From Physcomitrium patens (taxonomy: Eukaryota > Streptophyta > Bryopsida > Funariales > Funariaceae), in contig NC_037271.1 in the NCBI RefSeq assembly GCF_000002425.4, forward strand, positions 4,746,007 to 4,810,006: a stretch of 64,000 nt of DNA, given 5' to 3'. Each line of letters opens with the position of its first letter. The stretch's first letter is position 1. The position numbers were made by a program, and so were the translations under genes. The notes under the pieces are model-generated. The model searched no databases. It worked only from the letters and a program-made list of their open reading frames with translations, and was not told the origin of the DNA. Shown one piece after another: positions 50,232 to 62,810 of the stretch.

Positions 50232-51854
50232 CAAATCCTAAAGAAATATTAAAAATAAAAAATCTAAATAAATTCTAAATAAATTCTAACCAAATATTAA
50301 TTTAATCCTAATCAAAATTCTAATGAACCTTAATCAAATCCTAGGTCAAATCCTAAACCAATCCTAATAAATCCTTAATCAATTCCTAAATTTTAAACAA
50401 ATCTTAACAATCCTATAGAAAATTAAAATTTCAATGTCTAATATTTGAACTATTGGTTTTGACTCAAAATTTGTATATCTTATAACAACTAAGTAAGCAA
50501 TAAACAAAAAAAAAATTGAAGAAGATTACACATTCCAATAGTAAGCAAAGCTCTCAAAACCTCTTGGTTGTTGGCCACCTTTCTTTTCCAATTTAAATAT
50601 TGATCTTTCAACATCATTTTTTCTTTATTGAACCATTCAATTATTCAAAAATTAGATTGTATGTAGATATTAAAGTATTAATTTCTCTCATCAAATTTTT
50701 CTTTAATCCAATAAGCAGATATTGCTAGATCTTGGAATCACTCATTGACCCTAAATCTCAAATTTTTGAGACCATAATCCACAAAAATCTTCATATGCTT
50801 CAATTTAATTGCTTGATTGACCTCAAATTTTCACACATATTCATTACAAGTACAAAAAAAAACTATCAAAATTTCACTTATAAATGTGCTATGAAATTCA
50901 CAAAACCTTCAAGTTTATAAACTTATTTTTATTTCTCAAAATCTAAACACACAAAGCACATCACTAACTTTGAAAATTCTTCTAAACCTCAATATTAATT
51001 TAAATGATATGAAACTAAATTTTAAAAATCTCTTTTCAAGTCTACTTTCAAATCTCACTCTTTAATCTGCAAAAGAATCCCAAAGTTGCCATAGGAGCTT
51101 AGTTTTGTACCTTATGGCTTGATTTTGACTTTGATTGGCAACTAATTCTTTCTCGATATTAATTCTTGTCTTTTAAAGGTACTTTTTGTTAAATTCAACT
51201 TCTAATTTCTTAAATATGCTTATATTCTTTATTTTTTTAATCTATTTTTTAAAAAAAATTATTTATGGCTCTTCAAAGTAAATAGAATCTAATTTCATAA
51301 AAGACAATTTTAATACTAATAGATTTTATTATTTTCCTATCATTTATCTATGTTTTTTTACTATAATTTTTTAATTAGGCTCTTCTATAATAAAATAATT
51401 TCTTTTTTCTTTCATCTAGTGGATGTGTTATTACATAACAATGTCACAAACAAGGTTTTGGAATATTGTAACATATATGGTGGCTAAACATTATCATTGT
51501 TGTGAAGTTATAAATTTGGTCTCTACTACCCATCCTCAATCACTTTCTTCAAATGTGGCCATAAAGACTTTTAAGAATGAATTTAGATTATAATGGAGTT
51601 GTGAATCTTTTTCTATCAAAGATGCAAATAAAGAGAGAGCAATCTCAAATAGAACTGCATCTATGAATCCAACTTGAGTAAATTTGCTAAGCTATTGAAA
51701 AAGATCCAACCTTAGAAAGAACTTCACTTATTATAAAAATATTCAAAACTTTGATCTTGTTTTTCAAACTTCTCTAGCATAATATCTTTACGTCTTTTAT
51801 ACTTGTAGTAGTAAGACTTCTCAAATTTAATTATAAACTTGATCTACTTACTTC
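50232..51854. other. AT-rich tract with degenerate AATCCTAA repeats
   Basis: Positions 50240-50420 contain many imperfect copies of AATCCTAA/AATTCTAA. The rest is AT-rich without an open frame above 62 codons. No LTR or pol block is visible before 51855. Confidence 0.45.
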
Positions 51855-52391
51855 TATCAAGGACATGAACTAGAAGAAGATGTATAAACCTGAAAAATCT
51901 ATGTTAAAAGAAAAGTGACAAAATAGTAATAAAATAATATGTATATTAAAAGAAAATTGGAATGGCTATTGCCAAAAGATAAGAAAATTAGAGACTCTTA
52001 AATCTAGACTAGAAGTAAGAAAGAAGTTGATAAGAGTGAAGAGGGCTTCACTCTTGCTTCTATATATACTATCTAACTAGGAGCTACATGGCGATGTTCT
52101 ATAAGACCTCTAATATGTGTTGACTTTGCGAGACACATGCCTTGACTTACAAGGCAAGTTTTCTATGTATGGGCCACATAATAAGCTTGTTCTTCAAGTT
52201 AATAATATGTGTGGCACATGGCCAACTTGTTGACCACATTTCTAACCTAAAAAATTAATTAAAGACATCTATAAAGGTAAAGCAATGTCTATGAAGCTTC
52301 TATAGAAGATATTATGGAATTAACCTATTTTTACCTACTTTTATCTAAATCATATAAGTAATTATTAATTTACATGTGTATGTCCGTGACA
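51855..52391 (-). repeat. 3' LTR of gypsy copy E4 (537 bp, minus)
   Basis: Reading the minus strand it starts TGTCACGGACATACACATG (52391 downward) and ends ..CATGTCCTTGATA at 51855. It is followed on its right by the 3' end of a gypsy interior, starting with the polypurine region, as expected for the 3' LTR of a minus-oriented element. Confidence 0.85.
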
Positions 52392-53674
52392 TTATCTTCT
52401 CTTCTAAAGACAAGTTCCATAAGGAGTGGTCTTCATATATTGAAGAAATCCAAGATGCAATAAATTATATTTGCCACATACTCTAATCTTTGTTCTCTTC
52501 AAAGGTAATTGATAGGCCCTCTCAGCCATTGATAGTATCCCATATAAAGATGAGAAGACTACCCTATTATTTGATCATTGTTGAGGCCTTCGTAACTTCT
52601 TTCAAATAAAACATTTGGAACACCGTCAAGAGTTGTTCCTACCTCTAATAAAATCACCAAACATTGGGAGTCTCTTTCAAGGTCATGATACCAAACACAT
52701 TGTATCTCACTATCTATTCAAGGAAGGACATGTCATTCTTGAGGATCTTCATCTTGATTTCATTGTCTTAAAAGTTGTGACAATTACAATATCTCATTTT
52801 GTAAGTCTGCAAATGAAAGCTCTTGAGTCGAATCTGTTGGTTGTTAGTTCTTCATCTCCTTAGTGTCATAAATACAAAAACACTACAAACACAAATAGAA
52901 AGTAGAATGCAATCTTCTTTAGATCTTGTTTCTTTTATAATAAAAGACTTATTATTCTTCATCTTGATTTGAATAGATGTCGTCGATGGAAAGCCTACAT
53001 CACCTTTGCTGCATTTGTAAGATTCTTTATTAGCTTCCATGTGCATTTATTAATATCATATCTGTACCAATGGATAAGATATTCTAATTTATTTCAGTGC
53101 CTCTTTGAGTTTAGAACTTCTTCTACTTCAAATTCTTCATTATTGTCCACTTTTATAGGAGGAGGTGGAGCTTATCTTCTTCTTGATATGTTCATAGTCT
53201 TGTATGGTTTAATAAGAGATATGTTGAAGATCAGATGGATCTTCATTACCTTCAATAGATGTAATTAATAAATAATTGGATTGATTTGTCTACAAATAGG
53301 AAAAGATCTAAGTCTGCAGTAGTCCAACTTATCACAAGGACGAGTAGTCTTGATATTACGATGAAACAACCATATCTTGTCACCTACATTGAATTGCGGT
53401 TGTTCCTTTTGATAGGCATCTGCATTGATCTTTTGTTGTTCTTAAGCTTCCTTTAATTGCACCTTCATTGTTGCATGTAGCTCTAACAAACAATTTTCAA
53501 ACCTTCTGCCATAGGATTATTAACTTTTGAAAAGTCAAAAATATCAAGTCATGGATGGTAACCATAATTAGGAAAGAAAGGTGTTTGTTGCATAGAAAAA
53601 TACATCATATTATTATAAGCAAACTCTGCTAATGGCAAGAGGGTTTTTCAATCATCTTGTTGATAATTGATGGT
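52392..53674 (-). mobile_element. E4 gypsy interior, 3' end only (integrase end and chromodomain)
   Basis: On the minus strand this is the last 1.3 kb of pol and the 3' untranslated part. It contains the chromodomain near 53060-53150 (FEVEEVL) and the post-core segment with [10 protein letters not shown] near 53560-53590. It is cut at 53675 by the LTR of E5. The sequence just left of the junction (ttgataattgatggtt) corresponds to the uninterrupted site of E5 at about 55490, so E5 interrupts E4 inside integrase. From 53043 rightwards it is mirrored at the right edge of the window. Confidence 0.75.
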
Positions 53675-54232
53675 TGTCGAGGATATGAACTAAAAGATGA
53701 TGCATAAACGAATGAAATTTGTGTCAAAAAAAGAGTGACAAAATAGAAATAAAGAACTATGTATATTAAAAGAAACTAGAAAGATTTATTGCCAAAAGAC
53801 AAGAAAACTTAAGACTCTTGAAACTAGAGTAGAAGCAAGAAAGGAGTTGATAAGAGTGAAGAGGGCTTCACTCTTGTCTCTATATATACTATCTAACTAG
53901 GGGCTATATGGCAATGTTCTATAGGACCTCCAATATGTGTTGACTTTGTAGGACACATGCCTTGACTTACAAGGCAAGTTTTTCTATGTATGGGCCACAT
54001 TGTTAGCTTGAACTTCAAGCTAACAACATGTGTGGTATATGGCCAACTTGTTGACCACGTTTCTAATCCAAAAAGTCAATTAAAGACACCTATAAAGTCA
54101 AAGCAGCATCTATAAAGCTCTTAGGAAGCTTCCATAGAAGATATTATAGAATTAACTTATTTTTACATACTTTTACTTACTTCTACCTATTTATACATGT
54201 AATTGTTGGCTTACATGCGTATGTCCATGACA
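53675..54232 (-). repeat. 3' LTR of gypsy copy E5 (558 bp, minus)
   Basis: Canonical ends are retained: minus strand TGTCATGGACATACGCATG at 54232 and ..TCCTCGACA at 53675. A purine-rich CTAGAAGGGGAGGTAA-type primer precedes it (54233-54248 on the minus strand). It is the mirror image of 62811-63368 and, from the stretches compared, identical or nearly so. It contains the U3 inverted repeat and the R-region stem-loop. Confidence 0.9.
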
Positions 54233-54895
54233 TTACCTCCCCTTCTAGGGACGAGTTTGATGAGGAGCGATCATCATATGTTGAGAAAATCTATGATGTG
54301 ACGAATTATATTTACTACATACTCTAATCTTTGTTCTCTTTGAAGATGATTGATAGGGTCTTTCAACCATCGATAGTGTCTCCATACCAGGGCGAGAAAA
54401 ACACCTAGTTATTTGATCGTTGTTGAGGTATTCATAACTTCAAATAAAATATTTGGAATATTGTTAGGAGTTGTTCCTACTACTAATAAAATCACTAAAC
54501 AATGGGAGTCCCTTCCAAGGTCATGATACCAAATGCGTTGTATCTTGCCATGAATTTGAGGAAGAACATGTTGTTCTTGAGGATCTTCATCTCGATTGTA
54601 TCGTCTTGAAGGTTGTGACAATTATAATGTCTCCTTCAGTAGTTCAGCAAACAAAGGCTTTTGAGTCAAATCTGTTGGTTGTTGGTTCTTTATCTCTTTA
54701 GCGTCACAATTACAAAGAAGCTACAAACAACGATTGAAAGTAGAATGTTATCTTACCTAAATCTTGTTTCTTTTATAAAGAAGGTTTTTATCTTGATTTT
54801 GATGGATGTTGACGATGAAAAGCCTCCACCACCTTTGTTGCATTTACAAGATTCTTTACTAGCTCCCATATGCGTTCATTAATATCATATCTGCG

Positions 54896-55093
54896 CTAAT
54901 AGATAAGATATTCCAATTTATTTTGGCATTGCCTTGAATCTAAGACTTCTTCTACTTTGAACTCTTTATTGTTATCCACTTCTATAGGAAGAGGTGGAGC
55001 TTGTCTTCTTCTTGGTATGTCCACTATCTTGTATGGTTCAAGAAGAGATATGTGGAATATTAGATGGATTTTTATTAATTCCAATAGGTGCAA
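54896..55093 (-). pseudogene. Integrase C-terminus and chromodomain (E5, left arm)
   Basis: A 65-codon open stretch carries LLELIKIHLIFHISLLEPYK, then VEVDNNKEF-type residues and the chromodomain KVEEVLDSRQCQNKLEYL. An early stop (after YLIY) replaces the expected W. The same frame with identical translation appears mirrored at 61950-62147. Confidence 0.8.
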
Positions 55094-55528
55094 ACGATAT
55101 GCAATTAGATTGATTTGTGCAGAAATAAAAAATAATCCAAGCCTTCAATAGTCCAACTTGTCATTATGATGAGTGGTCTTGATATTGCAATGAAGTAACT
55201 ATACCTTGTTACCCATGTGGAATGATGGTTGTTCCTTTTGATAGACATCCACATTGATCTTTTGTTGTTCTTGAGCTTCTTTTAACTACGCCTTCATCGT
55301 TGCATGTAGCTTTAACAAATGAATTGTCAAATCTTTCGCTGTAGGATTATCAACTTTTGAAAAGTCAAAAGTATCAAGTCATGGATGATAACCATAATTG
55401 GCAATGAAAGGTATTTATTTTGTAGAAGAATGTACCGTGTTATTATAAGCAAACTCTGCCAATGGCAAAAGAGTTGTCCAATCATCTTATTGGTAGTTGA
55501 TGGTACATCTTAAATACTGCTACAAAAC

Positions 55529-55912
55529 TTAATTAACACGCTTTGTTTGTCCATCAGTTTGAGGATGGAATGCTTTTATATCTACTTTTAGAATCTTACA
55601 AAGAGTTTGCCAAAATCTTATTACAAATTGAGTTCTCCTATTTGATATAATATCCTTGAGAAATCCATGATAGCGATAGATATTATCAAGAAAGAGCTTA
55701 GCAGTTTCTTCACTTGTGATGGATTTTGTACATGGTACAAAATGTGCCATCTTGATAAAACGATCTATTATCACAAATATAGAGTCATAAGAACCTGAGA
55801 TTGAAGATCCATGATGAAATCCATAGAAATAGAAGACCATGGTTGTTCTCGAATGGGTAATGGCTGAAGAAGTCTGTAAGGTCGATGATGAGGAGTTTTT
55901 GATCTTGAGCAA
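55529..55912 (-). pseudogene. Integrase core fragment (E5, left arm)
   Basis: The in-frame part reads [29 protein letters not shown], then LFLDNIYRYHG, then DIISNRRTQFV with Asn at 55640-55642 instead of the second catalytic Asp, and AFHPQTDGQTKRVN. The first 38 codons are out of frame: a single-base indel near 55798 separates them from the first catalytic region. Mirrored at 61131-61514 with identical translation, including the frameshift. Confidence 0.85.
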
Positions 55913-55947
55913 ACATCATAAGATTGTACAAAATCTTTGACTATTTT

Positions 55948-56238
55948 CTACATTTGGGGCCACCAAAAGTCCCTAGATATTAGTTCCAAAGTTTTATTGT
56001 ATCCAAAATGTCTTGCTGCTGGAAAGTCATGATGAGTTTGAAGAACACATAATCGAGCTTCACCTTCTAGAACGTATAGGCGTCCCTCAAAATATAGTAG
56101 ATTCTTCTTGAATTCAAACTTGGAAGTATCATGAGACTTTGAAGGATTTTTCTTAATATCACAAATAAGAGAATCACAAGACATACTTGATTGAACTTGC
56201 TTAATAAAAGTTGAATCAACAGTTAGTGTTGATTTCAT
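55948..56238 (-). pseudogene. Integrase zinc-binding region and linker (E5, left arm)
   Basis: A 96-codon frame contains FEFKKNLLYFEGRLYV, LQTHHDFPAARHFGYNKT (the HxxxH half of the integrase zinc site) and ISRDFWWPQM, and then a stop. In the following segment the expected CxxC reads YDVC, so the first Cys is lost. Mirrored at 60805-61095 with the same translation. Confidence 0.85.
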
Positions 56239-56639
56239 TGCTCAAAGATGAAGATGCTCTAGCTTCAAGAGAATTGTCCATTATTGATCGAAAGCAACAT
56301 CTCTTTCTTTTGATATAAGAGAAGATTGTCTAAAGAGTGCATCTGACAAACCTTATTGTTTTCCTGGTCGATAAGTGATCTTGGATTCGAATCTTGACAA
56401 AGACATATTCTAATGGGCTTGGCGATGATTCAAAATACGTGTTGACATAAAATATTCAAGATTCTTGTGATTCGTATACATGATGATTGGGCTAGGAGCA
56501 CCTTCTAGATAATGGTGTGATTCTTGAAACGAATCTACGATTGCAAGAAGTTCTTTGTCATGGATCTTGTAGTTGATTTCGCCTACTAAGAATTTTTTAG
56601 ATTGAAAAGCTAGTAAGTGAAGTTGGCCAAGTGTTTGTC

Positions 56640-58750
56640 TTAAGTTATATCCTGTGATTAATGATGGCTACAAGAAAGAGCTAGAATTTTATTCTAGTGA
56701 AGCTTGAGAAGAAAATATTGAAGAAATAGAAGAATTTTTCAATGGAGAAGTAGAAAATGTGGTTTTATAAGTATTTGCTGGAACTTATATGAATAATATA
56801 AGGGATATTATGGATACAATATTTATCCAAAATCAAGGTGAATATGAATATGGAGGAGCACAAGGCTTTATAAAAAAAGTCGAGACCATTTAATTTTAAG
56901 GATGGAGGGTTGGAGAAATAATTAGTGAAAAGATGATTCATAAGGATACAATGGTACTTATTTTTGTTGATAAGCACAACTTTGAGTATATTAAAGAAAG
57001 AAAGGTGGATTATTATCATTTATTTTGGATGAAAGTAAAGCTTGAAGACCTTGAAGATATGATTTTAGCTTTGATTGTCCATGACTCTGAGAAAAAAATC
57101 ATTTCTATGAGACTTTTTGATTGGAGGAATTGGTCTATTGATATCAACCAAATATGGATATTGAGAGTTTCAAATAATATGGAAGATATGTGAATAGAGG
57201 TTTCTAATGGCACTTTAGACTACTAATATAATAGATAGAAGAATTTTTTTTAAAGATAGTTTGAGTCATATGTAGTTGCTATATTGCAACACAATGAAAC
57301 ATATATATTTTGTGAGTTAGATGGAGCTATCATTAGAATTCCAATAGCAGGGAAGAGGATGAAGATTTTTAAGAGAAGAAATAAGAGATTTCAAATAGAA
57401 GACTTTGGAGAATTCTTATCTCAATATTTAAACCAAAAATATAAAAAAGAAGATACAGACATAGATGAAGATGAAGAGAACAAAGATGGTAAGGTTGGCA
57501 CATGCTAGAGGATATGCAAGTTTAGAGGGGGCAAATGTTGCATTGTAAAAGTTTACAATATGTAAAAATTAGTTAGAACATATAATATGTTCATAAGACT
57601 TGGTATATATTAGAATGGTTAAATAGATTAATTTAAAAAGAGTAGATTTAAGAAATTTAATTTTGAATTTATTTTTTTGATTATAGCATTTTAAAAAAAA
57701 AAAAACTCATAAGACCTAAATGTTTAGTATAAAGCCTCTAGAGGAGATTAGAGCCTAAAGAAGAAAATCTTAACTAGTAAGAGACTTATTGGAAAGGATG
57801 AAAGCAAGGCATGGTTGGATAAAGGCAAGGAATAGGGATCTTCATTCCTATTGGTCGAAGGCCATATCCAATGGACTTCAAGGAGGCTGCTCGAGGCCAT
57901 ATTAGGGATAAGGGTTTCTTTTTCGAAGTCATTTGAGCTTTGGAGGCTAGGATCAGCAAGTTCAGGGTTTTGGATATAATTTGGATGAAGCAGTTATGTG
58001 ATTATGAGTTTTTAAAAAGGAGATATAGGTGTTCAAAGTTAAGGTGTCAAATTTGTACCTATTGTCACTCTTTGAAGCATAACATATGTATACACATAGC
58101 AATGAAAGATCGGCGGTTGGAATTGGAGAGGACACTTTCTTAGCTACACTTTGCATATACTGTTTGACAAATTTCAAGTCTAGATGAAGGAGTTATAGAC
58201 ATTTGAAGACATCACATGTAATTCAAAGGAAGTAATTGAGTCATTTCGTTGATAGTAATGGTTGGAGCCATATCTTGAGTTTTTGGATGAATTTTTGTTT
58301 CTAAATATCCATAAGTGTGAGTTATTAGGTTAAAAAGCTATAGATCAAAGTTTCATGGTATTTGAATACTTTTTTTGTGAGATGTGAAGAAATTAGCACA
58401 TAGGTGTATATAAGCTAGGGTTTAAAGCTACTCTTAGGGTTTTGACGATATCTCAAGATTTGTAATGAATTTATGGTTGAATTTTTTTGTGGAAGTTTTT
58501 GAAAGTATATCAATACATCACTTAGAATTTAAGATTGTTTAGATTACCTGATCGTGAGATATGAGCTGTTGAATTTAGGAAAACATCTCTCACAAGGATA
58601 TGTAAGATTTTAAGATACTTTATCATACATTTGGATGTTTTCTTGGTACTTGGGTTTATATTTTGATGTAATTGTCTAAAAAGGGAAAATATTATATGTA
58701 TAAACTTGGGTTTCTATAACTTAGACTTGATTGAGTATTTAATGTTAGCG
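56640..58750. other. Foreign block inside E5 of unknown origin
   Basis: It replaces the RT region of E5 and shows no match to other blocks here. On the plus strand 56933-57193 (IHKDTMVLIFVDKHNFEY..) and 57284-57508 are open. The second includes FCELDGAIIRIPIAGKRMKIFKRR and an acidic tail. That segment is reminiscent of the ELDG...PIA region near the 3' end of pol in other plant gypsy elements, which would make this a piece of a second, plus-oriented retrotransposon. This is a weak resemblance. No terminal repeats were identified. Confidence 0.4.
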
Positions 58751-58783
58751 AGAAGTCTAGCACTTTCTTGAGACATACTCTCT

Positions 58784-59056
58784 CTACGCTGACAACAGAC
58801 GACTATCTATGACTTCTACATGAATAGGTTGAGTTTTCTTTACTAAAAATATGCTATGTCTTTTAGCAAATTCTTTATCTAAGAAACATGCTAAGGCTCC
58901 TAAATCTAGCAAGGCAGAGGCTTTGTGATGTTCAGGTTCTAGAATAACATTTATCGTAAAACATGAAGAGGGTTCTGACAAGAAGATAGGACCTTGACTA
59001 GGCATTGTACAAGGTTCTTGCCGCACAGTTCCTATTGTAGCTAGAAAAATTTGTTT
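58784..59056 (-). pseudogene. Gypsy aspartic protease (E5)
   Basis: The frame 58784-59026 reads a retroviral-type protease: INVILEPEHHKASALLDLGALACFLDKEFA, where LLDLGA stands for the active-site DSGA motif (Ser changed to Leu by one C-to-T step), then KKTQPIHVEVIDSRLL. Codon 1 is internal, the true start being further upstream. It releases gag-pol subunits in active elements. Here the motif is altered and RT is missing. Confidence 0.8.
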
Positions 59057-59106
59057 TCCGACATGCTATCTTCTTTTATCGCCATACTCCTCATTTTATG
59101 GTTGCG

Positions 59107-60240
59107 TTACTTCTTTGGATAATATTGAGCACTGTGCTTATATTCTTCAAAATATAGGTATAATCTTTCATCACGATAATGAGTCTTTCTTTGCTCAATA
59201 AGAGGTTTGAAATGTATCACATCAATTTGCATATCCTCTACTTTTGAATGTATGTATTGAAGAGATGTTGGTATTGCCATTGAATTATAGTGACGGTTAG
59301 GTCTACTTGTAAAATTTTTAGATTGAAATTCAAAAAGATGATTGTCGCACTTTACAACAAAGTCAATTGCTTGGCTCAATGTTTGAGGATCAGATAAGTT
59401 GAGCATAAATTTTTTACCTCATATTATAATCCATAGAGAAATTGGCGAACAAGTACAACATCATTCCACTTGATATCAGTTACAAGCTCTCAAAATTATA
59501 AAGCATACAACGTTACTAATCAATTACCTTGTTGTAATATACGGATCTTGCTCATTGTAAAATGAAATAAATCATATTCTCCATACATGAATTAAAACTC
59601 CACCAAAAAAACCTCCAGATTATCCAATATTAGAATTCATCGTTCAAAAAAAGACAAAAATCATGATATTGCTGAACCTAAAAGAAGCATACCAATGAGT
59701 CTAACTTATGATCTTGGATTTGGATAGCTTTGGAGTTGAAGTTCAATCACTTGTTGTACTTGATTGATAAATCCTCTAAACTTTGATCTGGTGCCATCTG
59801 ACTACTCAGATGGCACAATTCTCTATTCTCTAACATTAAAAGGATGTTCCACCATACGCAAAGGCACATGATTTGGTACAGATGTTGAAGCAGCTCCAAT
59901 CATTTCTATATCTTCACTTCCTGCCAATCTAGTTGCTCCTTGTACTGGTAAATTGAATTGATGCATCGTAAGCATTCACTCCCTTAATTGCTCTTGCATT
60001 TATGCCATTGCACTCTTCATTTCAGCATGTTTAACCATGATAATACTTGGAAAAGAAATAATGTTCAATATCGCTCAAAACAAACAGAAGAGAGGACTTG
60101 AGAATAAAAAAAATACTAAGAACAACATTAGGTTAGAAGAAGGTAATCTGCAACTTCTAATATGCTTATTTCTTATTAAGAGAAAGGAACAATCCACTCT
60201 TAATCAAAATGAGACAAAGCTCTAATATTGCAAAAGCACT
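59107..60240 (-). pseudogene. Gypsy gag with lost zinc knuckle (E5)
   Basis: The open part (59107-59406) contains AIDFVVKCDNHLFEFQ and ends with a decayed zinc knuckle YLYFEEYKHSAQYY, in which the His is kept but the three Cys positions are Tyr, Phe and Tyr. Upstream (minus strand 59420-60240) the gag core continues in broken frames. Gag binds RNA and forms the particle. This copy cannot. Confidence 0.7.
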
Positions 60241-60249
60241 CTTCTCAAT

Positions 60250-60440
60250 CATTCAAAGACAAGAAAAAAAAAAAGATGCACAAAGGAATCAAATTCGTGT
60301 CAAGAAAAGAATGAAAAAATAGAAATACGGAAGTATGTCTATAAAAAAACACTAAAAAATCTTATTTCCAAAAGAAAAGAAAACATGAGACTCTAAAAAC
60401 TACACTAAAATCAAAAAAAGAATTCACACAAGTTTTTTAA
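60250..60440 (-). repeat. 5' LTR fragment of E5 (about 190 bp)
   Basis: It aligns in reverse orientation with the R-U5 end of the LTR family: gatgcacaaaggaatcaaattcgtgtcaag corresponds to the gatgcataaacgaatgaaatttgtgtcaaa region of the 3' LTR (about 53698-53730). It ends abruptly at about 60440, close to the inner edge of the right inverted-repeat arm (60463), so the U3 part was lost at the rearrangement. Confidence 0.7.
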
Positions 60441-60804
60441 TTACAGAAAACTTTCAAAACGCAAAATCAACTACAAGATCCATAACAAAGAACTTCTTGC
60501 AATCGTAGATTCGTTTCAAGAATCACACCATTATCTAGAAGGTGCTCCTAGCCCAATCATCATGTATACGAATCACAAGAATCTTGAATATTTTATGTCA
60601 ACACGTGTTTTGAATCGTCGCCAAGCCCATTAGAATATGTCTTTGTCAAGATTCGAATCCAAGATCACTTATCGACCAGGAAAACAATAAGGTTTGTCAG
60701 ATGCACTCTTTAGACAATCTTCTCTTATATCAAAAGAAAGAGATGTTGCTTTCGATCAATAATGGACAATTCTCTTGAAGCTAGAGCATCTTCATCTTTG
60801 AGCA

Positions 60805-62160
60805 ATGAAATCAACACTAACTGTTGATTCAACTTTTATTAAGCAAGTTCAATCAAGTATGTCTTGTGATTCTCTTATTTGTGATATTAAGAAAAATCCT
60901 TCAAAGTCTCATGATACTTCCAAGTTTGAATTCAAGAAGAATCTACTATATTTTGAGGGACGCCTATACGTTCTAGAAGGTGAAGCTCGATTATGTGTTC
61001 TTCAAACTCATCATGACTTTCCAGCAGCAAGACATTTTGGATACAATAAAACTTTGGAACTAATATCTAGGGACTTTTGGTGGCCCCAAATGTAGAAAAT
61101 AGTCAAAGATTTTGTACAATCTTATGATGTTTGCTCAAGATCAAAAACTCCTCATCATCGACCTTACAGACTTCTTCAGCCATTACCCATTCGAGAACAA
61201 CCATGGTCTTCTATTTCTATGGATTTCATCATGGATCTTCAATCTCAGGTTCTTATGACTCTATATTTGTGATAATAGATCGTTTTATCAAGATGGCACA
61301 TTTTGTACCATGTACAAAATCCATCACAAGTGAAGAAACTGCTAAGCTCTTTCTTGATAATATCTATCGCTATCATGGATTTCTCAAGGATATTATATCA
61401 AATAGGAGAACTCAATTTGTAATAAGATTTTGGCAAACTCTTTGTAAGATTCTAAAAGTAGATATAAAAGCATTCCATCCTCAAACTGATGGACAAACAA
61501 AGCGTGTTAATTAAGTTTTGTAGCAGTATTTAAGATGTACCATCAACTACCAATAAGATGATTGGACAACTCTTTTGCCATTGGCAGAGTTTGCTTATAA
61601 TAACACGGTACATTCTTCTACAAAATAAATACCTTTCATTGCCAATTATGGTTATCATCCATGACTTGATACTTTTGACTTTTCAAAAGTTGATAATCCT
61701 ACAGCGAAAGATTTGACAATTCATTTGTTAAAGCTACATGCAACGATGAAGGCGTAGTTAAAAGAAGCTCAAGAACAACAAAAGGTCAATGTGGATGTCT
61801 ATCAAAAGGAACAACCATCATTCCACATGGGTAACAAGGTATAGTTACTTCATTGCAATATCAAGACCACTCATCATAATGACAAGTTGGACTATTGAAG
61901 GCTTGGATTATTTTTTATTTCTGCACAAATCAATCTAATTGCATATCGTTTGCACCTATTGGAATTAATAAAAATCCATCTAATATTCCACATATCTCTT
62001 CTTGAACCATACAAGATAGTGGACATACCAAGAAGAAGACAAGCTCCACCTCTTCCTATAGAAGTGGATAACAATAAAGAGTTCAAAGTAGAAGAAGTCT
62101 TAGATTCAAGGCAATGCCAAAATAAATTGGAATATCTTATCTATTAGCGCAGATATGATA
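60805..62160 (+). pseudogene. RNase H end, integrase and chromodomain in right arm
   Basis: Same pol remnant as the left arm, now on the plus strand: linker and zinc region (60805-61095), integrase core (61131-61514, Asn at 61401-61403 for the second Asp, frameshift near 61245) and chromodomain (61950-62147). RNase H precedes it at about 60470-60800 with [10 protein letters not shown], where the left arm has TRILNHRQAH. Since the right-arm residues match the usual family sequence, the left arm probably changed. Confidence 0.85.
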
Positions 62161-62810
62161 TTAATGAACGCATATGGGAGCTAGTAAAGAATCTTGTAAA
62201 TGCAACAAAGGTGGTGGAGGCTTTTCATCGTCAACATCCATCAAAATCAAGATAAAAACCTTCTTTATAAAAGAAACAAGATTTAGGTAAGATAACATTC
62301 TACTTTCAATCGTTGTTTGTAGCTTCTTTGTAATTGTGACGCTAAAGAGATAAAGAACCAACAACCAACAGATTTGACTCAAAAGCCTTTGTTTGCTGAA
62401 CTACTGAAGGAGACATTATAATTGTCACAACCTTCAAGACGATACAATCGAGATGAAGATCCTCAAGAACAACATGTTCTTCCTCAAATTCATGGCAAGA
62501 TACAACGCATTTGGTATCATGACCTTGGAAGGGACTCCCATTGTTTAGTGATTTTATTAGTAGTAGGAACAACTCCTAACAATATTCCAAATATTTTATT
62601 TGAAGTTATGAATACCTCAACAACGATCAAATAACTAGGTGTTTTTCTCGCCCTGGTATGGAGACACTATCGATGGTTGAAAGACCCTATCAATCATCTT
62701 CAAAGAGAACAAAGATTAGAGTATGTAGTAAATATAATTCGTCACATCATAGATTTTCTCAACATATGATGATCGCTCCTCATCAAACTCGTCCCTAGAA
62801 GGGGAGGTAA

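Larger units (their letters stand above)
53675..60440 (-). mobile_element. Gypsy chromovirus E5, minus, interrupted and missing RT
   Basis: Reading the minus strand: 5' LTR fragment (about 60250-60440), gag (59107-60240), protease (58784-59056), an unrelated block (about 56640-58750) where RT should be, RNase H (about 56250-56630), integrase (55529-56238), chromodomain (about 54890-54970) and 3' LTR (53675-54232). Domain order, protease and chromodomain identify a chromovirus of the same family as E1 and E3. A possible initiator-Met-type primer site (AATATTAGAGC on the minus strand, about 60219-60229) lies just inside the 5' LTR fragment. It cannot be active. Confidence 0.75.

Noticed and set aside
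50240..50420. CCTAA-containing repeats resembling interstitial telomere sequence
   Set aside because: The unit is AATCCTAA/AATTCTAA with irregular spacing, not the CCCTAAA plant telomere unit; low-complexity drift is enough to explain it.
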